Assembly (NCBI GenBank): GCA_050736615.1
Contig: JBOHWL010000113.1
Location: 1 to 20,537, forward strand
Direction: 5' to 3'
DNA length: 20,537 nt
Origin: JBOHWJ01 sp050736615
Lineage (GTDB): Bacteria > Desulfobacterota > Binatia > Binatales > Binataceae
In this document: one piece after another, positions 8,956 through 15,050 of the stretch
Numbering within the stretch: the first letter of the stretch is position 1
Layout: each line of letters begins with the position of its first letter
Notes under the pieces: generated by a model
Told to the model about the DNA's origin: nothing
Database searches by the model: none
The model's input: only the letters and a program-made list of their open reading frames with translations
Made by a program: the position numbers and the translations under genes

Positions 8956-9211
8956 AGGCAGCCTTCAGAAATTCGATGACGTCATCGCGCAAATCGGCCC
9001 CGGGAAAAGCCTGTTCCAGGTCGTGTAACAAAGCGGCGACAGACACGCAGCCATCCACGCGTTTGACGATCTCGGCCGCGCTCGCCGACAATTTCACCAT
9101 TCCCTCCGGGTAGAGCAGCACGTACGCCTGTTGCGCCTTTTCCCATTGCAGGCGAAAGCGCGCCGGCACTACAGGAACGCCCGCTAAATCGATTAAAACG
9201 TTCGCGCTCAT
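8921..9211 (-). CDS. pqqD: PQQ biosynthesis peptide chaperone PqqD
   Basis: A 96-residue protein with the winged-helix RRE (peptide-recognition) fold that binds PqqA and hands it to PqqE. Family marks are FRLQWEKAQQAYVLLYPEGMVKLSASAAEIVKRVDG and the C-terminal helix VIEFLKAAYERGWI. The ATG at 9211 is chosen because it starts the normal PqqD N-terminus two bases after the pqqC stop (TGA GG ATG), while a longer frame would run into pqqC. It overlaps the pqqE start by 35 bases. In many bacteria PqqC and PqqD are fused; here they are separate and closely coupled. Confidence 0.95.
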   Translation of the reverse strand: MSANVLIDLAGVPVVPARFRLQWEKAQQAYVLLYPEGMVKLSASAAEIVKRVDGCVSVAALLHDLEQAFPGADLRDDVIEFLKAAYERGWIEIHTK

Positions 9212-9213
9212 CC

Positions 9214-9909
9214 TCAAGCCTCGCGATATGCCATTTGCACGGCATCGAGCAGAGACCATAGCACGTCGAGCTTGAAGCGCAGGATCGTAAGCGCGCGCTC
9301 CTGTAATTCGCGCGTAACGAAATAGTCCAGCGTAATAGCCAGTCCATGCTCAACGTCGCGCCGCGCCTGCGCCAGGCGTGAACGGAAATACTGCAGCCCT
9401 TCGGGCTTAATCCACGGATATTGGCTGGGCCATGTCGCCAGACGATCGCGATGGGCTTGCGGAGCGAATAGCTCGCTCAACGATGAACAGACCGCCTCCT
9501 GCCAAGGGCGTGTGCGCGCGAAAGTCACGTAGGCGTCGACCGCGAAACGGACGGCGGGAAGCACCGTCTTGAACGAAGTAAGTTCATCGCGGCTTATCCC
9601 GCAAGCCTCACCCAGGCGGATCCACGCCTCAATGCCACCTGCTTCGCCGCCCGCGCCGTCCTGATCGAGAATGCGCATAACCCACGCTCGGCGTACTTCG
9701 CGATCGGGGCAGTTGGAGAGAATCGCGCCGTCTTTCATCGGAATACTGAATTGATAATAAAAGCGGTTTGCCACCCAACCGCGAATCTGCGCGGGCGGGA
9801 GCTTGCCCTCGTTCATCATGAGGTGAAACGGATGATGAACATGGTAATGAACCGCTTGATCGCGCAGCTTCCGCTCGAATTCCGCTTTGCTCCACGCGGC
9901 CTGTGCCAT
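9214..9909 (-). CDS. pqqC: Pyrroloquinoline-quinone synthase PqqC
   Basis: A 231-residue all-helical, cofactor-free oxidase that performs the final ring closure and eight-electron oxidation to PQQ. The N-terminal histidine-rich stretch HYHVHHPFHLMMNEG, WVANRFYYQFSIPMKDGAILSNCPD, RILDQDGAG and the later YPWIKPEGLQYFRSRL match the PqqC family. The ATG has GGAGGG about 8 bases upstream. A 138-base gap (9910-10047) separates it from pqqB. That gap has only a small GTGC-GAAA-GCAC hairpin (9953-9964) and no gene. Confidence 0.96.
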   Translation of the reverse strand: MAQAAWSKAEFERKLRDQAVHYHVHHPFHLMMNEGKLPPAQIRGWVANRFYYQFSIPMKDGAILSNCPDREVRRAWVMRILDQDGAGGEAGGIEAWIRLGEACGISRDELTSFKTVLPAVRFAVDAYVTFARTRPWQEAVCSSLSELFAPQAHRDRLATWPSQYPWIKPEGLQYFRSRLAQARRDVEHGLAITLDYFVTRELQERALTILRFKLDVLWSLLDAVQMAYREA

Positions 9910-10047
9910 TACAGATAATCCCTCCGCCTGGCCGTGTCCTATGTGAGGGTGAGTGCGAAAGCACGATGCATAAATTGCTCGTACTTATCCCGACTGCAAT
10001 TCCGCGCGCACGCTGAAATGAGACGGCAACGCCTCGCGTGGAAGATT

Positions 10048-10968
10048 CTAGTTCCCAACTAAAATCTCCATCCCATCATAGGCGACCTCGATACCATGGC
10101 GAGCGAGCTCCCGGCGCTGCTCTGAGTCTTCGTTAAGAATGGGATTGGTATTGTTGATATGAATTAAAATCTTGCGCTTATGTGGTATACGGTGCAGGAA
10201 GGACAGCATTCCGTTGGGTCCTGACTGCGCCAGGTGTCCCATTTCGAGCCCGCGCTTGTGACCCGCGCCGAGCTGGATCATCTCATCGTCCCCCCAGAAA
10301 GTACCATCCAGCAATAGGCATTCCGCCGCGCTCATGCATTCCCAAACCACGGGCTCGATGGCGGCCAGGCCAGGCGCATAGAACAGGCTTTGGCGAGTGC
10401 CGGTTTCAGTTATCGTCAATGCGATGTTGTCGCCGTCCTGGGGCGCTTCGCGATGAGGCGAGTACGGTGGCGCTTTACTCCGAACCGGAATGGCCGCAAA
10501 CGTTATTCCATCGAGACCGGCAATGGTAAATGACGCGCCCGCCGCGATTTTCACTTCATGCCAGCGCACCCCGCAATAATTGTCGAGTATACGCAGAAGC
10601 GGATTGCCTGTAACGAGGTCTTCATGCACGCTCGCCGTGCAATACACGTGCAACGGCGTCCCCTCGCGCAGCATCGCGAGACCGATCGTATGGTCGATTT
10701 GGCTATCGACCAGGACGACGGCGCGCACACCAGTGTCCCTGAGGGCGCGTGCGGGCTGAAGGCGCTGATTGGCCTTGAGCTGAGACAGGATATCCGGCGA
10801 AGTATTGACAATCGCCCAGTTGACGTTATCCGCGCTGACCGCGATCGATGACTGGGTGCGTGCTTTGGCTTTGATCGTTCCTTCACGAAGGCCGCGGCAA
10901 TTGGCGCAATTGCAGTTCCATTGGGGGAAACCACCGCCCGCGGCTGCTCCCAGAACCAGGATTCTCAT
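10048..10968 (-). CDS. pqqB: PQQ biosynthesis protein PqqB, metallo-beta-lactamase fold
   Basis: A 306-residue protein from the chosen ATG, matching the usual PqqB length. The N-terminus MRILVLGAAAGGGFPQWNC is diagnostic. The CNCANC motif (Cys19, Cys21, Cys24) binds the structural zinc, and DSQIDHTIGL lies in the metallo-hydrolase region. PqqB is the hydroxylase acting on the diamino-acid intermediate derived from PqqA after proteolysis. The frame continues upstream to 11040, but those 24 residues are not PqqB-like and come from the hairpin leader, so the internal ATG is preferred. Its ribosome site is weak (GGA about 9 bases upstream), which fits lower expression than pqqA. Confidence 0.95.
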   Translation of the reverse strand: MRILVLGAAAGGGFPQWNCNCANCRGLREGTIKAKARTQSSIAVSADNVNWAIVNTSPDILSQLKANQRLQPARALRDTGVRAVVLVDSQIDHTIGLAMLREGTPLHVYCTASVHEDLVTGNPLLRILDNYCGVRWHEVKIAAGASFTIAGLDGITFAAIPVRSKAPPYSPHREAPQDGDNIALTITETGTRQSLFYAPGLAAIEPVVWECMSAAECLLLDGTFWGDDEMIQLGAGHKRGLEMGHLAQSGPNGMLSFLHRIPHKRKILIHINNTNPILNEDSEQRRELARHGIEVAYDGMEILVGN

Positions 10969-11040
10969 ACGGCGAATCCAATGGTCATGCGCTCTATCTG
11001 GGAAAAAGCCCCGACTGATTGCGAAACGATAATCGGGCAT

Positions 11041-11081
11041 GCCGAAGCCGGAATCGGGATTTCAGCGATCACGGCTTCGGC
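11041..11081 (-). terminator. Perfect 10-bp hairpin between pqqA and pqqB, likely attenuator or mRNA processing/stability element
   Basis: GCCGAAGCCG (11041-11050) and CGGCTTCGGC (11072-11081) are perfect complements around a 21-base loop. The hairpin sits 14 bases after the pqqA stop and about 70 bases before the pqqB start. No T-run follows on the minus strand, so partial readthrough or protection of a short pqqA transcript is more likely than full termination. In several bacteria pqqA is made in excess over the other pqq mRNAs, which such an element would explain. Confidence 0.55.
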
Positions 11082-11095
11082 ATCCACCTTTGATT

Positions 11096-11170
11096 CTAAC
11101 GGTTCCAGATGTACATCGTCACTTCGAAGCCGAATCGCAATTCGAGAAATTCGGGTTTGCTCCAGATCAT
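11096..11170 (-). CDS. pqqA: PqqA, precursor peptide of PQQ (24 aa)
   Basis: A very short gene of 24 codons plus TAG. The peptide begins MIWSKPEFLE and ends LRFGFEVTMYIWNR, matching PqqA precursors (MWxKPxxxELRxGFEVTMYxxxR type). Glu16 and Tyr20 in EVTMY are the two residues fused into PQQ. GGGAGGT lies 6-7 bases before the ATG, the strongest ribosome site of the operon, as expected for a precursor needed in bulk. It is the first gene of pqqABCDE(FG). A length-limited gene caller would miss it. Confidence 0.97.
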   Translation of the reverse strand: MIWSKPEFLELRFGFEVTMYIWNR

Positions 11171-11556
11171 CGCGGGACCTCCCTGCCGTCTTCAATTACT
11201 CCGGAACGCTTCACAAAACGCGCGCCGCATCTGAGTATGCGACGGAATGCAAACGGAGACAAACATCGTGGGCAATGGGCAGATCCCTTGAAAATCCACA
11301 GCGCTAAGACCCAAAATAACCGTTCATAAAGATGTACAATGCTGGTTAGTGTCAGTAATACGTGAAAAAAACGCGCAACACTGTGAATAAATAACTGAGC
11401 AACGAAGGTTTTGTCAGCTATGAGCACGGTCGCGTATGCGCGACCGGCGACGCTGGCGTCATTTCCGCCACGCTTCACTGGCTCTTATGGAATGCGTTCG
11501 ATGCCGCCACGCGAAAAACCTCGTGAGCGGACGCCATGATTCGGGGCTCACCGCCG
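11171..11556. other. Upstream region of the pqq operon, no gene supported
   Basis: The region carries the pqqA ribosome site and must hold the operon's promoter. The best guess on the minus strand is CTGACA (11417-11412) with an AT-rich stretch about 17 bases downstream, but the -10 is poor, so no promoter is called. A perfect 8-bp hairpin CGGTCGCG-TATG-CGCGACCG lies at 11427-11446. Short frames here lack family features. Beyond about 11480 the DNA may contain further eroded sequence of the amidohydrolase pseudogene. Confidence 0.4.
11427..11446. repeat. Perfect inverted repeat, 8-bp arms with TATG loop
   Basis: CGGTCGCG (11427-11434) and CGCGACCG (11439-11446) are perfect complements around TATG. 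No T-run follows in either direction. It lies about 255 bases upstream of pqqA and just before the amidohydrolase remnant, so it could be an operator, an old terminator or a chance GC-rich hairpin. Confidence 0.45.
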
Positions 11557-12162
11557 GCTGACAAGCCTTACTCGAGCCGAGCCTGCGACCGCCTATGGCA
11601 GGGGCCTCCGAACTGGGCATGCCGCTGTCATTGCACGTCATCACGGGCAAGGGCAAGGAGAGCGGCGTGAGCGCGATCGCGATGAGTGGCGCGCGGGATA
11701 AAGCGTCGAACCGCCCCTCGATCGGCGAGATTTACGCCAACCTGATTCATGAGGTTCAGCGTTCACTTACTTCGATAATAATGAGCGGCGTGCTTGACCG
11801 TTTTCCTAAATTGATTATAGTTTCAGCGGAAAACGACGTGGGCTGGATACCTCATTACATGTACCGGCTCGATCATGGTCACGAAAAAAGTCAACGCGCT
11901 TTCGCCCGAGCCGCTGCCGGATGAAGCCAAGTGAGTATATCCGGCGGCAAATGTTCGCGACCTTCCAGGATGGCCGGTCGGACCGGCGGCCTACAGATTG
12001 TTTGATTCAACCAATTACATGTGGGCTTCGGATTTTCCGCACACCGACTCGACCTGGCCGCAATCGCGCCAAGTGGTCGAACGCGAATTTGCGGAAGTGC
12101 CGGAGGAGGTGCAGCACAAGATCGTTTTCAAAAACGCAACGGCCTTGTACCATATCAAGTGA
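11557..12162 (+). pseudogene. Amidohydrolase-2 family pseudogene, N-terminus lost and several frameshifts
   Basis: Reading across frames gives the second half of an amidohydrolase of the same superfamily as the gene at 2190. The pieces are DKPYSSRACDRLW, then ASELGMPLSLH and VQRSLTSIIMSGVLDRFPKL, SAENDVGWIPHYMYRLDH, then VNALSPEPLPDEAK, then PSEYIRRQMFATFQD, then VGPAAYRLFDSTNYMWASDF and onward to FKNATALYHIK and TGA. Four frame changes are needed (near 11600, 11890, 11930 and 11970), and the DADGH-type N-terminal metal site is absent. The Asp of WASDFPH survives. Neighbouring genes have intact frames, so genuine decay is more likely than sequencing error. It may once have been co-transcribed with the AhpD-like gene 51 bases downstream. 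Confidence 0.85.
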
Positions 12163-12213
12163 TTTGAAGCACCGGGCGCGGGCAGTCCGCGCCCTTTACA
12201 AATCAGGAGCACC

Positions 12214-12786
12214 ATGTCTCGCATCCCGATGGTCGAACCCGAAAACGCCTCACCCGAAGTGCGCGCGGTTTATCAGAAATTTCAGGCCGACGGCTTCCAG
12301 ATTTTCAACGTAATGAAGATGTTTGGCAACAATCAGTATTTCCTGGCGGGAATGCATCAACTGGTGGCGGGAATCTATACGCACGCGAAGCTCTCGCCGC
12401 GCTATCGGGAGTTGGCCTATCTGCGCGCTTCCCAGCTCAATTCCTGCCATTATTGAATTCCGACGCACGTGATGCTCGGTCGGAGCGTCGGGCTTACTGA
12501 CAGCGAAATCAGCGCGATGGCGGACGCGGACACCTCCGCGCTGTTCGATGAGAAAGATCGGCTAGTGTTGCGTTATGCGCGGGTACTAACGCGCGATAAT
12601 CGCGTTGACGACGCGCTTTACGCTGAATTGGCCGGATGTTTTCCGCGCGAGGAATTAGTCGAGTTGTGTTTTACGATTGGATTGGCCGCATTAGTCAATC
12701 GCGTTCATGCGACCTTTCACACCGATCTTGACGAGACGACCGGTGAATCCGTCGGCAAGTATCAGTTCTGCCCGGTCGGCCGATGA
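12214..12786 (+). CDS. AhpD/carboxymuconolactone decarboxylase-like protein with in-frame TGA at the CxxC motif, candidate selenoprotein
   Basis: A conventional reading stops at TGA 12454-12456. The same frame then continues without a break for 109 codons to a normal TGA at 12784-12786, giving 190 residues with residue 81 encoded by TGA. The text around it is ELAYLRASQLNSCHY-TGA-IPTHVMLGRSVGL. Spacing is Glu66-x11-Cys78-x2-TGA81-x3-His85, identical to the AhpD active site (Glu118, Cys130, Cys133, His137 in the Mycobacterium tuberculosis enzyme). The TGA thus replaces the second catalytic cysteine, as expected for selenocysteine in a CxxU thiol-peroxidase-type site. CAGGAG precedes the ATG. 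The C-terminal half keeps family features (DEKDRLVLRYARVLTRD, ELVELCFTIGLAALVNRVHATF). The alternative is a nonsense mutation, and an amidohydrolase pseudogene next door keeps that possible. No Sec machinery is in the window. Confidence 0.72.
12460..12491 (+). promoter_or_regulatory. Candidate bacterial SECIS stem-loop just downstream of the in-frame TGA
   Basis: CCGACGC (12460-12466) pairs perfectly with GCGTCGG (12485-12491), starting four bases after the TGA. A short upper stem GAT/GTC (with a G-U pair) could close an apical loop near 12474-12478, and a GGT lies at 12478-12480, about 22 bases after the TGA. Bacterial SECIS elements lie inside the coding region immediately 3' of the UGA with an apical G/GU. 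Position and lower stem fit; the upper stem is only moderate. Confidence 0.45.
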
Positions 12787-12814
12787 ATCGCGGCTGCGCG
12801 TTGGCGTCGACGCA

Positions 12815-12832
12815 CCCGCGTGGACGCGCGGG
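12815..12832. terminator. GC-rich hairpin between convergent genes, possible terminator
   Basis: CCCGCG (12815-12820) pairs with CGCGGG (12827-12832) around TGGACG, in the 81-base gap between the AhpD-like gene and the convergent LLM gene. There is no adjacent T-run, so the call rests on position and stem only. Confidence 0.25.
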
Positions 12833-12867
12833 GAAGCCGCCCGTCAACACGACGGTGTTTTCGCCGA

Positions 12868-13749
12868 TTATAGTTTGGCGGCCGGTTCGACGAATTCCTT
12901 TGCCATCCGTTCCATGCGTTCAGTCAAATCGCGCACTGACGAGGGAATGTCGAAGACCAGCAGCACGACTTCGTCGAGCCCCGCATCCCGGTAGCGCTTG
13001 AGGTCGTCGGGTTTGATCGGCTTTCCATAGGGTGAAGCGGAAAGATAAACGTCGGAGCGCTTGCGTCCGTTGGCCGACAAAACCTGCTCGATGCGCTTGA
13101 CTTTCGCGGCGGCTTCCTCAGGAGAAAGATTGAATCCAATCCAGCCGTCGCCATATTCACCGACGCGGCGTAGTGCGGGCGGGGTCTCGCCGCCGAACCA
13201 GACCGGCACGCTACGGTTGTTGTGTGGCTTTGGAAAGCTCAGGACGTCGGGAAAATTCACGAACTCGCCGCGATGCGAGCTCTTGGGTTCACGCCACAAC
13301 TTCCGCATCACGTCAATATATTCGCGGGTGCGTTGAGCGCGGCGCTCGAAGGTAAGGCCGAGCGCCTGGAATTCCTCGGCCAGCCATCCGATTCCCACCC
13401 CGAGGATAAAGCGCCCGCCGCTCAAGCGATCCAGCGTCGCAACGGCCTTGGCCAGCACCAGCGGGTTATGCTCGGGGACCAGGCAGATGCCGGTGGCCAG
13501 TTTGATTCGGCTGGTGCAAGCGGCGGCATAAGCCAGGGTCGTGAAGGGGTCGCTGAATGGCGTATCGGTCGGCAGCGGGAATTCACCCGCCGAGTAAGGG
13601 TATTTCGAGGCGTACTGCTCAAGCAGCACCACATGCTCAGGCGACCAGATACTTGAAAAGCCCAGGCGTTCGGCGGTCGTGGCGACCGGCTTGACCCATT
13701 CCGGATTGACCAGCGGTCCTATCCCGAGTGCGAAATACCCGATGTCCAT
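12868..13749 (-). CDS. LLM class F420-dependent-type oxidoreductase
   Basis: A 293-residue luciferase-fold oxidoreductase. MDIGYFALGIGPLVNPEW opens the barrel, AERLGFSSIWSPEHVVL carries the typical EH pair, and IKLATGICLVPEHNPLVLAKAVATLD plus GGRFILGVGIGWLAEEFQALG are the signature of the F420-dependent LLM subgroup. VPVWFGGETPPALRRVGEYGDGWIGF and the C-terminal helix also fit. The ATG at 13749 is chosen because GGGAGA lies about 6 bases upstream and the protein then starts at the normal first strand. The same frame stays open upstream to 13995 and beyond, so a coupled fusion with the preceding fragment is formally possible. It needs reduced F420 or FMN; the substrate is unknown. Confidence 0.9.
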   Translation of the reverse strand: MDIGYFALGIGPLVNPEWVKPVATTAERLGFSSIWSPEHVVLLEQYASKYPYSAGEFPLPTDTPFSDPFTTLAYAAACTSRIKLATGICLVPEHNPLVLAKAVATLDRLSGGRFILGVGIGWLAEEFQALGLTFERRAQRTREYIDVMRKLWREPKSSHRGEFVNFPDVLSFPKPHNNRSVPVWFGGETPPALRRVGEYGDGWIGFNLSPEEAAAKVKRIEQVLSANGRKRSDVYLSASPYGKPIKPDDLKRYRDAGLDEVVLLVFDIPSSVRDLTERMERMAKEFVEPAAKL

Positions 13750-13995
13750 CGTTTTCTCCCTTATCCGGAGTTTTCCGTGCGCGCGCTTTGAATTTTGTAT
13801 AGAACATGTGTTCCGTGGGCACAACCAAGCGGCGCCGAAAAGTTTAATAGCGTGTCCGTCATCTCCCGCACCCGGATAATAGACGATTCGCGACGCAACA
13901 AAGGCTGCTGGATTAAACGGATCACATCGAGGGTAGCCCTCCAACCATTCCGGCAAGGGCTCCTGATTTCGCCGTAGCCTCTCGACGATAGTCAT
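13750..13995 (-). pseudogene. Truncated small uncharacterised protein, coupled to the ADP-ribosylglycohydrolase and in frame with the LLM gene
   Basis: The ATG at 13995 overlaps the TGA of the upstream gene (ATGA), the classic sign of translational coupling. The frame reads MTIVERLRRNQEPLPEWLEG, then FNPAAFVASRIVYYPGAGDD, then GHAIKLFGAA. The SRIVYYPGAGDDGHxxKLF block looks like a conserved motif of an uncharacterised protein family (from memory, not verified). After KLFGAA the text becomes WLCPRNTCSIQ and loses protein character, and the frame then runs without a stop into the LLM gene at 13749. The likeliest story is a third operon gene cut short by deletion. In the next frame APLGCAHGTHVLY might be the shifted continuation. 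An 82-residue extension of the LLM protein cannot be excluded. Confidence 0.45.
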
Positions 13996-14966
13996 GATTT
14001 TCGACGCACTTCGGAAACACGGGTGGTGAATGCGTTGAAAAGGGTCTCGAGATCGTCGTGGCGCGCCAGCCTGGCGCGCCAATCCGAAGATATCGCCTCG
14101 AAGCCATGGAAGAGGCCGGCGAGCGCGCCGGTGATTGCGCCGGTCGTGTCGGTATCGTCGCCAAGATTGACCGCGCTGAGTACCGCCTCCTTGAAACTTG
14201 CGGTGGTGAGCAAGCACCACAAACTGGCTTCCAATGCGTGGACGACGTAGCCAGATCCCTCTATCTCGCGCACTTTGAGTTGCTTGAAATGGCTAGCCGG
14301 CGCGATACGCGAGTATGTGCCCAACTCAGACGCGTATGGCGCCGCTTTGTAGTACCCGCTGGCCGCTTCCCAAGCTTGGTCGATAGCCGATGACCGATCG
14401 GCGCCGGCAAGAAGATGCCGGGCGACCAGGCAAAAAATCGCGCAGCCGATTTGCGAGCGCGGATGACGGTGGGTCATCGCCGAAAACCGATGCGCCGCTT
14501 CGATAGCCTGCACCGTGCCCTGCGCGGCGAACCAGATTGCCACGGGCAGAATACGCATCAGGGAGCCATTGCCGTTGGAATCCTCATCGTCGCGGCCAGC
14601 TTCGAGCGGCGGAACACCGCGCGCGAGGCGCCCAATCGCATCGGCGGTCGCGTTGCCCACGTCGAAGACCGTGCCGTGAGGAGTCCAAATCTTCGCCTCA
14701 AGCCACCGCACGAAAGCTTTGGCGAGAGCCTGATAATCTTCCCCTGCGTGAAGAAGAACGTCGACCGTACAAAGCGTCAGCGAGGTGTCGTCCGACCAGG
14801 TGCCCGGCGGCTGATGGTGCGTTCCATAGCCACGTAAATCCGTGACCGGATCATGCTCGCGCTCCTTGCGGCTGCGAAACTCAACCGGGACCCCGAGCGC
14901 GTCGCCGATGGCGACACCCCAAAGCCCGCCCAGGATTCTGCTGTTAGCTGCAATGCCAGAAGCCAA
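13992..14966 (-). CDS. ADP-ribosylglycohydrolase family protein (DraG-type)
   Basis: A 324-residue protein of the DraG/ARH fold, which removes ADP-ribose from proteins or nucleic acids using two magnesium ions. Diagnostic pieces are LGGLWGVAIGDALGVPVEF (residues 12-30), GTWSDDTSLTL with Ser58, Asp59 and Asp60, GNGSLMRILPVA (132-143), and NLGDDTDTTGAITGALAG with Asp270, Asp271 and Asp273. All metal-binding acids are present, so it should be active. The start is TTG, chosen because GGGAGGG lies about 6 bases upstream and the family N-terminus follows. It lies 84 bases after the Ntn-hydrolase-like gene on the same strand and overlaps the next start by ATGA. No ADP-ribosyltransferase partner is seen in the window. 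Confidence 0.93.
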   Translation of the reverse strand: MASGIAANSRILGGLWGVAIGDALGVPVEFRSRKEREHDPVTDLRGYGTHHQPPGTWSDDTSLTLCTVDVLLHAGEDYQALAKAFVRWLEAKIWTPHGTVFDVGNATADAIGRLARGVPPLEAGRDDEDSNGNGSLMRILPVAIWFAAQGTVQAIEAAHRFSAMTHRHPRSQIGCAIFCLVARHLLAGADRSSAIDQAWEAASGYYKAAPYASELGTYSRIAPASHFKQLKVREIEGSGYVVHALEASLWCLLTTASFKEAVLSAVNLGDDTDTTGAITGALAGLFHGFEAISSDWRARLARHDDLETLFNAFTTRVSEVRRKS

Positions 14967-15050
14967 GCTTTTCCCTCCCCTGGATTTAGAATCATCTTAT
15001 TCCGTTGCACTTCGTTTGACCGAAGCCGTTGAAATTCCAATGCCGCGGCC

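Noticed and set aside
10969..11040. N-terminal extension of PqqB by 24 residues
   Set aside because: PqqB proteins begin at MRILVLGAAAGGGFPQWN; the extension is not family-like and starts next to the hairpin.
11167..11478. Minus-strand frame upstream of pqqA with a hydrophobic stretch
   Set aside because: It overlaps the start of pqqA in another frame, has no recognisable family, and a single hydrophobic segment in a non-coding region is weak evidence.
12214..12456. An 80-residue CMD protein ending at the TGA as a complete gene
   Set aside because: It would end inside the active-site motif, and the rest of the family domain follows in the same frame, so a stand-alone short protein is unlikely.
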